Shown in pieces: positions 15,860-24,743 of a stretch of DNA of 55,191 nucleotides. Numbering within the stretch: position 1 is the stretch's first letter; every line of letters starts with the position of its first letter. The stretch lies in the NCBI GenBank assembly GCA_021797055.1, contig JAKAAI010000003.1, forward strand, positions 1 through 55,191, read 5' to 3'. The notes beneath the pieces are model-generated. The model searched no databases. It was not told the DNA's origin and saw only the letters and a list, made by a program, of their open reading frames with translations. A program made the position numbers and the translations under genes. This DNA comes from Thermoplasmata archaeon (GTDB lineage: Archaea; Thermoplasmatota; Thermoplasmata; Thermoplasmatales; Thermoplasmataceae).

Positions 15860-16360
15860 ATGCTAAAGGACATTCTGCTAAAGTCCGGTGCCATAAAATT
15901 CGGGGATTTTGTTCTGACCTCTGGAAAGCGCTCCACCTATTATGTGGACATAAAGGAGTCCATGACGGATCCGGGGGCACTGACGGAGGTAGCTGAACTT
16001 ATCTCAAAAAAACTGACGTCCAGTATTATAGCTGGAGTTGAGTTGGGGGCTGTTCCACTTGTTGTAGCCGTTGCAATTCTTTCAGGCAGAAGATATATCA
16101 TAATAAGAAAAGAGAGGCCACACGGGACAAAATCTCTTCTGATAGGCCAAACTCCCAGTGGGAGCAGCGTGGACATAATTGAGGATGTTGTGACCACAGG
16201 AGGATCAGTATTAAGGGCTGCAGAAATATTGAAGGAATCAGGATTGAATGTAAGCAGAGTTATTTGCGTCGTCGACCGGGAGGAAGGCGGGAGAGAGAAC
16301 TTAGCTGAAGCTGGAATAGAATTGATCCCGTTAGTGAAAATATCTGAAGTCAAGGTTTGA
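15860..16360 (+). CDS. pyrE: Orotate phosphoribosyltransferase
   Basis: A 166-residue short archaeal-type OPRTase, which makes OMP from orotate and PRPP. The PRPP-binding motif VDIIEDVVTTGGSV lies near residues 103-116. IIRKERPHGT is the flexible catalytic loop. The short length is normal for archaea. It diverges from ftsZ across a 145-bp regulatory region. Confidence 0.93.
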   Translation: MLKDILLKSGAIKFGDFVLTSGKRSTYYVDIKESMTDPGALTEVAELISKKLTSSIIAGVELGAVPLVVAVAILSGRRYIIIRKERPHGTKSLLIGQTPSGSSVDIIEDVVTTGGSVLRAAEILKESGLNVSRVICVVDREEGGRENLAEAGIELIPLVKISEVKV

Positions 16361-16410
16361 TTTTTTTTGATACGAACCTGTCCATAACATATGAACAGAT
16401 ATAGAACTGG

Positions 16411-16442
16411 TTATATTTCGTGATCGGATTACCGCGCGGTAA
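16411..16442 (+). promoter_or_regulatory. Promoter and palindromic operator of the MFS gene
   Basis: TATA-like TTATATTT (16411-16418) is followed by the perfect 14-base palindrome TTACCGCGCGGTAA (16429-16442), which covers the expected transcription start just before the ATG at 16451. A GC-rich palindrome at that place in AT-rich DNA suggests a repressor site. Confidence 0.6.
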
Positions 16443-16450
16443 ATAGTCAG

Positions 16451-17617
16451 ATGGATTTCAAGCCAACTGTGATTCATACCACCCGTGCTGTTTATGCAAT
16501 GAACTGGTACGATATATCCCCTGGTTTGATATTCATTCAAACTAGTCTTTCCCTCAACAAGGCACAGCTAGGTCTCGTAATCACAATTTTCTACATCGGT
16601 GTTGGTATATTTCAGATACCAGCGGGCTTCATTGCTTCAAAATTCGGAAACAGAAATATAGCAACCATAGGAATAATGGGCTTAGGGGCATCGTCATTAC
16701 TATCCGCGCTCTCACCCGAGTTCACTGTGCTATCTGCTTCCAGATTTCTCGCTGGATGCTTTTCAGCCATGTTCTTTTCGCCTGCCATTGGCCTACTCAG
16801 ATCTGCTACGTCGGATAGCAATTACAATCTGCAGGTAAATATCTTCAACGGTTCATTCAATATTGGCGCGGCTGTTGGAATAGGTGTATGGAATTCTATA
16901 GACCTGCTCATGGGTTGGAGGGTCGGTTTCCTCATAGCAGGTTTCCTGACACTCGCCGTAGGCATCTTCTATTTCTTCTCTTTGCTTTCCGTGCAGGAGG
17001 AGAAGTCACCATACAGCCCAGGCAGAAACCTGCTGACGGTGCTTAAAAGCAGAGCTGTCTGGATCCTTGCGGTTGCGGGCACAGCAAGCGTCATATCTGA
17101 GAATGTTGTGGGGCAGTTCCTTGTCTATTATCTGGAGGATGGGCTGAACTTTTCTTACGCAGCATCATCCTATTCTGGATCGATATTCCTTGTTTTTGGT
17201 TTTGTTGGAGGGGTTCTGGGTGGTCTTACGATCAATAAATTCAGATCGGTGAAAAGATTTTTCGTGCTGTCAATCACAATCACATCATTTCTGATGATTG
17301 CAATAACATTGTTCCACAACCTCGTAGTGATCTACGTAATTTCTGCTGTTTTAGGAATGTTCACAGTGCAGGGATTTTCTGCTATATATGTGCTTGTGAG
17401 CAGATCAATGAGTCACAGGTCGCAGACTACCTCTTCGCTTTCAGTTGTAAATGCGGCCCAAGAAGTACCTGGATCAATCTGGCCTTACGTATTCACACTG
17501 CTTGTCGCGGTTTTGGGTTATGGCAGATCTTGGGATATACTTGGACTCATTTCATTTGGAACTATGTTTATTATACTTATACCATTTTCAACTGGAAAAA
17601 GGATGCAAGTAACTTGA
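16451..17617 (+). CDS. Major facilitator superfamily transporter
   Basis: A 388-residue protein with about 12 hydrophobic segments. The loop between helices 2 and 3 reads GFIASKFGNRN, an MFS signature; a hydrophilic break near residue 185 (QEEKSPYSPGRN) separates the two six-helix halves. Substrate not identifiable. It faces the TrmI operon convergently (28-bp gap). The clear palindrome at its transcription start suggests induction by a ligand-responsive repressor encoded elsewhere. Confidence 0.88.
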   Translation: MDFKPTVIHTTRAVYAMNWYDISPGLIFIQTSLSLNKAQLGLVITIFYIGVGIFQIPAGFIASKFGNRNIATIGIMGLGASSLLSALSPEFTVLSASRFLAGCFSAMFFSPAIGLLRSATSDSNYNLQVNIFNGSFNIGAAVGIGVWNSIDLLMGWRVGFLIAGFLTLAVGIFYFFSLLSVQEEKSPYSPGRNLLTVLKSRAVWILAVAGTASVISENVVGQFLVYYLEDGLNFSYAASSYSGSIFLVFGFVGGVLGGLTINKFRSVKRFFVLSITITSFLMIAITLFHNLVVIYVISAVLGMFTVQGFSAIYVLVSRSMSHRSQTTSSLSVVNAAQEVPGSIWPYVFTLLVAVLGYGRSWDILGLISFGTMFIILIPFSTGKRMQVT

Positions 17618-17645
17618 AGCGCAAACAAATGTGGTCATTCAAGGA

Positions 17646-18407
17646 TCACTTCTTATTTGCCTTTGAAGTGAAGCCAGTGGCGTTTATAAAGTGGCTTATG
17701 AATGCGGTATGACCGAGCATTTCGCTCGATGGTCTGGTCATACCATTACGGACCAGAAGGTTTCTTTTCAGGATCTCGCATGTTTCAATGTGCACAAAAC
17801 CAGATTTCTGGTAAGAAACAACAGTCTTCTCCGTCTGGTTGAAATTGGGTGAATACGTTATAAGGTGATGCCCGGTTTTAAGTATTTTTTTCACTCTATC
17901 CGAATAATTCCATGGATCAGGTATATCCAGAAAAACAGAATCGAATAAGATGTCGGATGAAAATTTACCAATATCCCCGAGAACAGGTCGCCAGTTTTTG
18001 ATATCATGACGGGCTGAAAGGTTCTCTGTTGCTTTCTGCAAGTTTCTTTCGCTGATGTCCACGCTTACTACCGAACCGCTGGGACCAACTGCCCATAGTA
18101 ATGCAGCAGTAAGCTGCCCGCTTCCGACCCCGGATTCAAGGACGATACTGCCGTTGTGTATACCTGAGATCTGAATCATATATGCAAAATCATGCGGTTT
18201 GATTGTCTGTGTGACCTTGTCTGATAAACTTGCGTAAACTGCTGGATTGTATTCTGCAACTATACCCGACAAACCATCGATTTTAATTATATCGCCCAGG
18301 CCGGGTGAGAAATTCTCAGGCAGCTTGTACATCCTGTTCCTGAATGTGACTTCTTTCTTGATTTCATTAAGAAGTGCAACACCCTCTGGAAAAATGATTG
18401 TCTTCAA
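17646..18407 (-). CDS. trmI: tRNA (adenine-N1)-methyltransferase TrmI
   Basis: A 253-residue class I methyltransferase of the archaeal TrmI family, which makes m1A at positions 57/58 of tRNA. The SAM-binding LESGVGSGQLTAAL is near residues 90-103, LDIPDPW is the catalytic region, and RPSSEMLGHTAFISH is the family's C-terminal signature. An N-terminal beta domain precedes the catalytic part. The start is TTG directly abutting the TGA of the glycerate kinase gene (TGATTG), implying coupled translation in the rhodanese-kinase-trmI operon. Confidence 0.93.
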   Translation of the reverse strand: MKTIIFPEGVALLNEIKKEVTFRNRMYKLPENFSPGLGDIIKIDGLSGIVAEYNPAVYASLSDKVTQTIKPHDFAYMIQISGIHNGSIVLESGVGSGQLTAALLWAVGPSGSVVSVDISERNLQKATENLSARHDIKNWRPVLGDIGKFSSDILFDSVFLDIPDPWNYSDRVKKILKTGHHLITYSPNFNQTEKTVVSYQKSGFVHIETCEILKRNLLVRNGMTRPSSEMLGHTAFISHFINATGFTSKANKK

Positions 18408-19724
18408 TCAGTTTCCAGCCTCCGCCTTACCGCCATCATAATAACCCAGGAATATATCAGATACGTTATTGCCGGTTCTGCCCGATATTATTGCAGAGTG
18501 GTATCTACTAAGAAGCGTATAGCTGTCATTGCCTTCGATGCTACGTTTCAGAAACTGGGTGTCAACCTTCTTCTTGATATCAGAATCTACTATCCCACCC
18601 ATGGCTTCACTGTGCCCATCTATTCCGTCTGTGCCGGCAGAAATAAAAAGGAAATCCTCGTCATCACGCATTTTCTCCATGACCAAAAGGCAACATTGCT
18701 GGCTCCTTCCGCCGTACCCATCACCGCGAACGTTGACCGTTGTCTCCCCGCCGCCAACAAACCAGAAGGGTCTCCTGCGTATTGCATAATAATCCCTGAT
18801 TAAACACACAAGTCCAACTGCAAAATTACCAACCTCGCCGCCGATACTGGAACCAATATCGAGAACATCATAGCCATCCTTTCTCAGATAGGATGCAATG
18901 TCCGAGACAAAGTCGTAATTGCGCAATATCAGGAGATGTCTGATATCCCCTGAAAAAACCGGTTTTTCGTATCTAAGATTCATGTATCTATTGTCCTTCC
19001 CCTGGCATGAATATTTCCTTATAATGTCTGAAGGCTTCTCATTAACATCCACCGGTATAAGCGGGCCTGATGCTATGTAGGAAAGATTATCAAAAGGTAC
19101 ATCTGAAATGTATAATGCAACGATCCTTTTATCCAAAAGGAAATTCAATAACTTCCCACCTTTTACTGCAGATAGTGATATCCTTACGGTGTTGAGATCA
19201 TTAATGTTGGCGCCTGAATTCATGAGGCACTTAGTGATTTCAATTATATCGTTAAGATGATAAGATTTGTCCGGCACCTCAAATATTGCTGAACCACCCC
19301 CAGATATAAGAAAAAGTATAGTACTCCCTTTTTCTGTCTTTGAAAGGAAGTCCAGTAATTTCCTGCCGGAATCAACGCTCTTTTCAGAGGGAAAAGGGTG
19401 GGTACCTCTTAGAACTAAGAGCCGGTTGTCCTGTACTGATACAGCATCATCGTCCGGTATGATTATGGTTGCTTTCTCTATCATATCGCCAAATCTTGCC
19501 ATAATCCCCTGGTACATTCTTTCCGCGGCTTTGCCGATGCCGGCAACATAGAATTTCCGGTTGCAGGAAGGTATGAGTTTTGCAATATCCTCTGATCTCT
19601 GGATAATACTTGCCGGATCAAGATCATCGAATGTACGCTCCAGGATATTGAGGGCATACATCCTCCGATCGTTAATAGCAATATCCTTCAGGTTTTTAAT
19701 CAGACCGGCCCGGTTCTGGATCAC
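18408..19724 (-). CDS. Glycerate 2-kinase (MOFRL family)
   Basis: A 438-residue kinase of the GckA/MOFRL family that makes 2-phosphoglycerate from glycerate, the late step of the non-phosphorylative Entner-Doudoroff route used by Thermoplasmatales. LISGGGSAIFEVP in the N-terminal domain, then the MOFRL segment VGGGETTVNVRGDGYGGR and SAGTDGIDGHSEAMGG, identify it. Its start overlaps the end of the rhodanese gene by 29 bp and its stop abuts trmI. Confidence 0.92.
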   Translation of the reverse strand: MIQNRAGLIKNLKDIAINDRRMYALNILERTFDDLDPASIIQRSEDIAKLIPSCNRKFYVAGIGKAAERMYQGIMARFGDMIEKATIIIPDDDAVSVQDNRLLVLRGTHPFPSEKSVDSGRKLLDFLSKTEKGSTILFLISGGGSAIFEVPDKSYHLNDIIEITKCLMNSGANINDLNTVRISLSAVKGGKLLNFLLDKRIVALYISDVPFDNLSYIASGPLIPVDVNEKPSDIIRKYSCQGKDNRYMNLRYEKPVFSGDIRHLLILRNYDFVSDIASYLRKDGYDVLDIGSSIGGEVGNFAVGLVCLIRDYYAIRRRPFWFVGGGETTVNVRGDGYGGRSQQCCLLVMEKMRDDEDFLFISAGTDGIDGHSEAMGGIVDSDIKKKVDTQFLKRSIEGNDSYTLLSRYHSAIISGRTGNNVSDIFLGYYDGGKAEAGN

Positions 19725-20067
19725 CGTATTCTACCTCCAGGCCAGATAGAAGCCACTTTATTATTCCACCCTCTATATTGAACACATTTTCAATCTTGTT
19801 GTCAACGAGGAAGGATGTAGCATAGTAGCTACGGTGACCACTGTTGCATATAATACCCACCTTTTTCTTACGGGCCATTTCTCTTATCTTTTCAATGTTT
19901 TCTGGGATCTCGTTCATCGGTATCAGGATAGAACCCTTTACATGTCCCGTATCACTGGAATATTCCCAAGGCTCCCGGACGTCAATAAACGCTATGGGTT
20001 CTCCATCCTCCTCAATCATAGTCTGCACCTCTGCAGGCGTGAACTGTTGAATTTTACGGCCATTCAT
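19696..20067 (-). CDS. Rhodanese-like sulfurtransferase domain protein
   Basis: A 123-residue single-domain rhodanese. FIDVREPWEY is the N-terminal signature, and the active loop CNSGHRS holds the catalytic cysteine that carries persulfide. GHVKGSILIPMNEIP is the typical middle motif. It is the first gene of a three-gene operon and overlaps the glycerate kinase start. Sulfur donor and acceptor are unknown. Confidence 0.9.
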   Translation of the reverse strand: MNGRKIQQFTPAEVQTMIEEDGEPIAFIDVREPWEYSSDTGHVKGSILIPMNEIPENIEKIREMARKKKVGIICNSGHRSYYATSFLVDNKIENVFNIEGGIIKWLLSGLEVEYGDPEPGRSD

Positions 20068-20143
20068 GTTCTTTTACTGTTCCCATAATGATCTTTCTCT
20101 AATAATCCTTTTAGTCAGTTCGAAGGACTACGCTGATGGCAGA

Positions 20144-20152
20144 ATATACTTT
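20144..20152 (+). promoter_or_regulatory. TATA element of the LOG-like gene
   Basis: ATATACTTT lies about 28 nt before the ATG at 20176. This spacing is the reason for preferring that ATG over the in-frame TTG at 20161. Confidence 0.5.
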
Positions 20153-20175
20153 AAGTCATCTTGCAATTACTGGGA

Positions 20176-20685
20176 ATGTTTAACGTTTCAGTCATCGGAG
20201 GAAGCAGCGCTGACAGTTATCATTACGATATTGCATACAGGACGGGTTATCTCTTAGCGAAAGAAGGGGCTGTTGTTCTGTGCGGCGGTTTGACGGGTGT
20301 AATGGAGGCAGTGGCAAAAGGCGCTAAGGAAGGGGGTGGCATATCAGTTGGTATCCTCCCTGGTTTCACAACAGCGAATGGCAACGAATATTTAACAGTA
20401 AAGATACCAACAGGTATTGGATACGCAAGAAATTTTCTGGTGATCCGTGGAGGTGAGGTCGTTATAGCAATAGACGGTGCAGCAGGTACTATGAGCGAGC
20501 TCTATTTTGCGTTATCTTCCATGCGGACGGTTCTAGCACTTGGAAAAGTACATCACATTGATGTGGGTCATGAGAACGGTAATTATATTCAATGCAAAAC
20601 ACCAGAGGAGGCAGTTGCTTTGGCAAAAATTCACGCAAAGAAATACCGTGACCTGCACATTTCTGAAGAATCTGCTGAGCAATAA
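20176..20685 (+). CDS. LOG-like / TIGR00725 Rossmann-fold protein
   Basis: A 169-residue protein of the SLOG/LOG superfamily (nucleotide-binding, related to lysine decarboxylase-like proteins). It has the glycine-rich start VIGGSSAD, the GGLTGVMEAVAKGAKEGGG loop, and IDGAAGTMSEL, which corresponds to the PGGxGTxxE motif with Pro-Gly-Gly altered. Some relatives hydrolyse nucleotide monophosphates; function here is not known. Start chosen by the TATA spacing. Confidence 0.8.
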   Translation: MFNVSVIGGSSADSYHYDIAYRTGYLLAKEGAVVLCGGLTGVMEAVAKGAKEGGGISVGILPGFTTANGNEYLTVKIPTGIGYARNFLVIRGGEVVIAIDGAAGTMSELYFALSSMRTVLALGKVHHIDVGHENGNYIQCKTPEEAVALAKIHAKKYRDLHISEESAEQ

Positions 20686-20687
20686 TT

Positions 20688-20723
20688 TTGGTACAATATC
20701 GTACCAATATAACAATATATATA
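20688..20723 (+). promoter_or_regulatory. Promoter with near-perfect palindrome, large secreted protein
   Basis: TTGGTACAATATCGTACCAA (20688-20707) has perfect 7-base arms and one mismatched pair in the centre. It is followed by a TATA run (20713-20723) and the ATG at 20742. The right arm extended, GTACCAATATA, recurs upstream of the DUF4382 gene promoter. Confidence 0.6.
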
Positions 20724-20741
20724 CCCTTGAATCTGGGTTCG

Positions 20742-22496
20742 ATGAACAACAAAATCATAGCATTGATAGCTATACTTCCCCTCCTTCTGCTCGCTGTTGG
20801 AGGGACATCATTTGCTAACACATCTACCAACACGCGATCCACTGGCTATTACAGCTATGGATTGAACGCCACAACCAGCACTATCACAGATCTATCATAC
20901 AAAGGCGAAAGTGGGAATTTGCTCTTGGCTACGGAATTGACTGTAAACAATTCCGGTAAGTTGCCTATGCTTTCATTGATGACCATGAACAACGTTGAGA
21001 TGAAAAACGCAACGATACTAAACAGTTCTCAGAACTCAGTTTTCTTGGTGATGGCAAACCATATGGATTCAGCGGTCAACATTTCCTTAACAGCAACGCC
21101 GGTACCCGTAAAAGTCGATTTCAATTCTCAGATCGGTGTAATGATGGACGGAATGGGTTTCTCGTCTAATACATACGGAAGCATGCAGTCAACAGCCTAT
21201 TCTATAGTAGTCAATAACACAACGTTCTTCATAATCTCGAATGCCCAGATGAAGGGTACGTCAAACCAGGTAACATTCCAGTCTTCCAGCTTTACACTGG
21301 TCGGGATCATATCCTTCGACAGATTCGTGAAGGCTGTCAGCAGTTACAAGTACCTTAGCAATGACAAGTTCAACTATAACGCGACTACAGGCTTTGTTTC
21401 GGGCAAATATACGAACTTCACATTCTCTGACGGTGTCTTTTCAAACATAACCTACAGAATGGAAAATGCAGTTCTGTTCTCATCTCTGTACGCAACCGGA
21501 AATGGTTCGCTTATGACTGGATCCAGCATTCTGCCTTCCATTCCACCAAATGTTCCAATCACACTCGGTTCACTGTTTGTCTATGCTAACAATACATTCA
21601 TTATCGGGATCCATGACAACAAGGTGTTGCAGACTGGTATGATTCTGGATAACGGAACACTTCACCTCCTCCTTGGAAACAATATAAGTGCTCAGCTTAT
21701 AAAAACACCTGGAACGGATCTTTCGGTTAATCAGCAGGATTCAGTTGACTCAGGTAGTATGGCAGCAAACACAGACATGCAAATGAACGGAAACATACAG
21801 GCAGGACCTCAGGCCGTTGAGATAACTGGAAACGGCATTACCGCGTATATTTTCATACAGAACGCAATGACAAACATAACTGGAAGCCATGTCAACATAA
21901 CAACGAACAGTACTGCGAGACTGACACTTGTTGCACCGCCTGGACTGCAGGGCAGACTTAGCGGCGCACTGTCTGCTGTTAAGAAGGCACTTGAAAGCGG
22001 CAGAATAGCGGCTGTCATATCCATAAGCGATGGAAGCAGCACTAACGCATCTGTTAATATAGCAATCAACACGACAGTGCATTCAGTCGTTGCAAACATC
22101 ACGAATGGCAGAGTCACTATAGATCTTTCAGCACAAACCGGTCATCATCTTGGTACAAATGTGGCGATATTCATATCGAATTCTGTAATCGCATCAGACT
22201 CTTCGCTGCATTTAACATTTGATGGTGTAAGTGTTGGCGTCCAGTCCAGCAGCGTTGTCCTGAATTCGACATCAAATACCACAGCATTCTATGCGGTCAT
22301 AAAAGTATCAAGTGGGATGCTCATCGTATTCCACATACCGCACTTCTCCTACCACACACTGGTCATATCTGGATCGGCTCCATCTGTGACATCAGGAATC
22401 GGTCAGGGCGAACTGTATGCGATGCTCGGTATTGTAGCAGTCATTGCAGTAATTTCCCTGATCGCAGTTGCTGTCAGGAAGAGCGGCAAAAAATAA
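20742..22496 (+). CDS. Large secreted, C-terminally anchored surface protein
   Basis: A 584-residue protein with an N-terminal signal (MNNKIIALIAILPLLLLAVG), a long beta-rich outer part with very many N-x-S/T sequons and Ser/Thr-rich runs, and a C-terminal transmembrane helix (AMLGIVAVIAVISLIAVAV) followed by KSGKK. No catalytic motif is visible. The ATG at 20742 is chosen because it opens the signal peptide and lies at leaderless distance from the TATA box. It could be an envelope or S-layer-associated glycoprotein. Confidence 0.8.
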   Translation: MNNKIIALIAILPLLLLAVGGTSFANTSTNTRSTGYYSYGLNATTSTITDLSYKGESGNLLLATELTVNNSGKLPMLSLMTMNNVEMKNATILNSSQNSVFLVMANHMDSAVNISLTATPVPVKVDFNSQIGVMMDGMGFSSNTYGSMQSTAYSIVVNNTTFFIISNAQMKGTSNQVTFQSSSFTLVGIISFDRFVKAVSSYKYLSNDKFNYNATTGFVSGKYTNFTFSDGVFSNITYRMENAVLFSSLYATGNGSLMTGSSILPSIPPNVPITLGSLFVYANNTFIIGIHDNKVLQTGMILDNGTLHLLLGNNISAQLIKTPGTDLSVNQQDSVDSGSMAANTDMQMNGNIQAGPQAVEITGNGITAYIFIQNAMTNITGSHVNITTNSTARLTLVAPPGLQGRLSGALSAVKKALESGRIAAVISISDGSSTNASVNIAINTTVHSVVANITNGRVTIDLSAQTGHHLGTNVAIFISNSVIASDSSLHLTFDGVSVGVQSSSVVLNSTSNTTAFYAVIKVSSGMLIVFHIPHFSYHTLVISGSAPSVTSGIGQGELYAMLGIVAVIAVISLIAVAVRKSGKK

Positions 22497-22518
22497 AACC
22501 GAAATAATTTCTAATTTT

Positions 22519-23970
22519 TTATTTTTTTTTTCTCTGCTCCAAAATTTTCTTTAATTTTTTTTCATCAGTAAACATTGATTTTACGCCTATTTTTGTAAGC
22601 TTTGAAGCTGCAAATGCGCTCATCAGTCCTTGAGAACAGTAGAACAGGAAAGTCTTGTCATAGCCGTACTTACCTGGCAGTTCCTCAACGTTTGATACCT
22701 GGTGATTGATCGATCCATCAGGATGCCATTCCCTGAATTTTGCCTCATCCCTTAAGTCAACGATTACAGCCCCTTCTGGAAAAGATGGATTCCGCAAATC
22801 ATATTTTGAGAGGTCGTGCATGTATTCAGGAATCTGCGATTTGCCAAGTACAATCTCGCTCTTTAATACCGCATCGAAGACTTCTTCACTTACATTGTCA
22901 TTTTCAAGTTCCTCACGCTTTATTGATACGCTTGGATTAATTGAGAAAATAGAGCAGAACTCTCCAAGACTCTCCTTCGGGAATGTTCCTATCCGCCTTG
23001 CCATGTTTATGATTTCATCCTTATCGAAGCCAATCAGCGGTCTATGTACTGGAAGCTTGACCGTCGATGAAAGGGCAGCCAGATTCTCGGCAGTCTGGGA
23101 TGACACCTGCCCGATTGATTCGCCTGTGACTATACCATATGCGCCAATCCTTCCAGCAACCCTCTCTGCAACTTGGTAGATGAACTTCTTGAAACCAACA
23201 TTTGGATGAGAAAATCCCTTGCCATGTATCATTGAGTCTATCAGTGGTGAACAGTCAAAGATGTGGATCTTCATGTCAGACCCATGTGACCAGGTATCGG
23301 CGAGAGGTTTCACTGTTCCAAGAAATTCAATTGTGTCTATCGGCGAGGCAAGTGAGCAGAAGATAACATCTACCTGGCAGCCACGCTTCATGAGCATCCA
23401 GGAAGCTACAGGAGAATCAATTCCGCCTGAAACAAGCGAAACCATTCTTCCCTGCGTGCCAAGAGGAAATCCTCCTGGGCCTAGAATGCTGTCATTATAA
23501 AAATATACCGTATTTTCTCTTATTTCCATCTGAATTTCAGCTTCAGGGTTTTTCAGGTTCACACCAGATGACAATGGATATAGCCTTTCTCCAAGCAACC
23601 TTTCAACCTGGATCGAGGAAAAATCATGGTGTCCTGTCCTCCGTACCCTGACTGCAAATTTCTTTCCTCTCACAAAATCCTTGAATTCTTCTGCAGAAAT
23701 GCCAATAAGATCATCAAGATTACTGAATTTTACCCTTTTGCATTTAGAGAAGGATTTAATGCCGAATACATGGGAGAGCGATTCCTGTGCCCTCACGAGA
23801 TGTGCTTCATTCTGTATCTCTACAAACAACCTGCCTCTTTCCCTAGTTATCTTCACATCAATATTTTCGAGTGCAGATCTGATGTTTCTTATCAACCTAC
23901 TCTCCATCTCTGCCCTTTTCTTTGGACCTTTCAGACCTATCTCTGAGTATCTCACGATGAATAATACCAA
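22519..23970 (-). CDS. thiI: tRNA 4-thiouridine synthase ThiI with rhodanese domain
   Basis: A 483-residue ThiI. It has the start VRYSEIGLKG, a ferredoxin-like and THUMP region to about residue 165, the PP-loop SGGIDSPVA (181-189) that adenylates tRNA, GESIGQVSSQT, a cysteine in LGEFCSIF, and a C-terminal rhodanese domain with Cys445 in FYCSQG. It can therefore carry persulfide itself, as in enterobacteria; many archaeal ThiI proteins lack this domain. The start is TTG abutting the TAA of the upstream gene (TAATTG). Confidence 0.93.
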   Translation of the reverse strand: MVLFIVRYSEIGLKGPKKRAEMESRLIRNIRSALENIDVKITRERGRLFVEIQNEAHLVRAQESLSHVFGIKSFSKCKRVKFSNLDDLIGISAEEFKDFVRGKKFAVRVRRTGHHDFSSIQVERLLGERLYPLSSGVNLKNPEAEIQMEIRENTVYFYNDSILGPGGFPLGTQGRMVSLVSGGIDSPVASWMLMKRGCQVDVIFCSLASPIDTIEFLGTVKPLADTWSHGSDMKIHIFDCSPLIDSMIHGKGFSHPNVGFKKFIYQVAERVAGRIGAYGIVTGESIGQVSSQTAENLAALSSTVKLPVHRPLIGFDKDEIINMARRIGTFPKESLGEFCSIFSINPSVSIKREELENDNVSEEVFDAVLKSEIVLGKSQIPEYMHDLSKYDLRNPSFPEGAVIVDLRDEAKFREWHPDGSINHQVSNVEELPGKYGYDKTFLFYCSQGLMSAFAASKLTKIGVKSMFTDEKKLKKILEQRKKK

Positions 23971-24654
23971 TTAGTGACCTCCACCCGGGGACTCAATTCT
24001 TTCGATCCTGTAGCCAACAAGAACAGGCGTTTCAGATGTTATCCACTTTCTCGCCTTTACTTCACGGAGCTTCTGTGTTACCCTGGACCAGGGAACCAGG
24101 TTTTCGACTTCGTATATAACAACAAATTCTGAATCTGATATGCCAAAACTGTAGGTTGTGTATGACCTTATGCCTTTGTTGTCGGGGTGAGCGAGCGCTG
24201 TCCCGATGTGCTCTGCCATAATTGATTTGCGCTCTTCGTACGGCAACTGGTACCAATCATTAGACTTTGACATGGGATAAGCTACGATATATTTTCCTGA
24301 ACCATCCTTCACCGTATCTTCAAGAGAGACGCCTTTCTTAAGATATGGGGATTCATCATAAATGGAAAACAGACCTGTGACAATTTTTACAAATCCCTTG
24401 CTGCTTGTCCTAAGGGCCGATAATAGATCGCCTATTCTGTCTGCATTGTGCGTAGAGAGCCATACAATGAAGGATGCGTCAAACCTGATCGATCTGTAGA
24501 TTTTTAATGACACCTCGCTTTCCCTGAACGCAGATAAAGTCTGATTGACCTCCATTAGAAGATTTTCTTTCTGCTCACGTGAGACTCTGTAGAAGCTGGG
24601 TCTGAAATCCAAAGAGAACACCTTCATAAATATTGGATCAGATTCTTTTGACAT
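23971..24654 (-). CDS. Chlorite dismutase / HemQ-family heme protein
   Basis: A 227-residue member of the Cld/coproheme decarboxylase family. YPMSKSNDWYQLP holds Tyr126, which aligns with the catalytic tyrosine of HemQ; MAEHIGTA contains His149, the expected proximal heme ligand; TTYSFGISDSEFVV is the family's distal segment. The chlorite dismutase arginine is not apparent, so coproheme decarboxylation or peroxidase activity is more likely than chlorite removal. It is directly followed by thiI without a gap. Confidence 0.85.
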   Translation of the reverse strand: MSKESDPIFMKVFSLDFRPSFYRVSREQKENLLMEVNQTLSAFRESEVSLKIYRSIRFDASFIVWLSTHNADRIGDLLSALRTSSKGFVKIVTGLFSIYDESPYLKKGVSLEDTVKDGSGKYIVAYPMSKSNDWYQLPYEERKSIMAEHIGTALAHPDNKGIRSYTTYSFGISDSEFVVIYEVENLVPWSRVTQKLREVKARKWITSETPVLVGYRIERIESPGGGH

Positions 24655-24743
24655 AAAATGGTAATTTATATCACTCTTTTAAGGATTCAGTGATAAAATC
24701 TTCTGAGTGATTTTCAAGATTCTTAAAGTCTGGAGTAGCACAT

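Noticed and set aside
22706..23179. 157-codon frame antisense to thiI
   Set aside because: ThiI conserved motifs cover the same bases; no independent evidence for the antisense frame.
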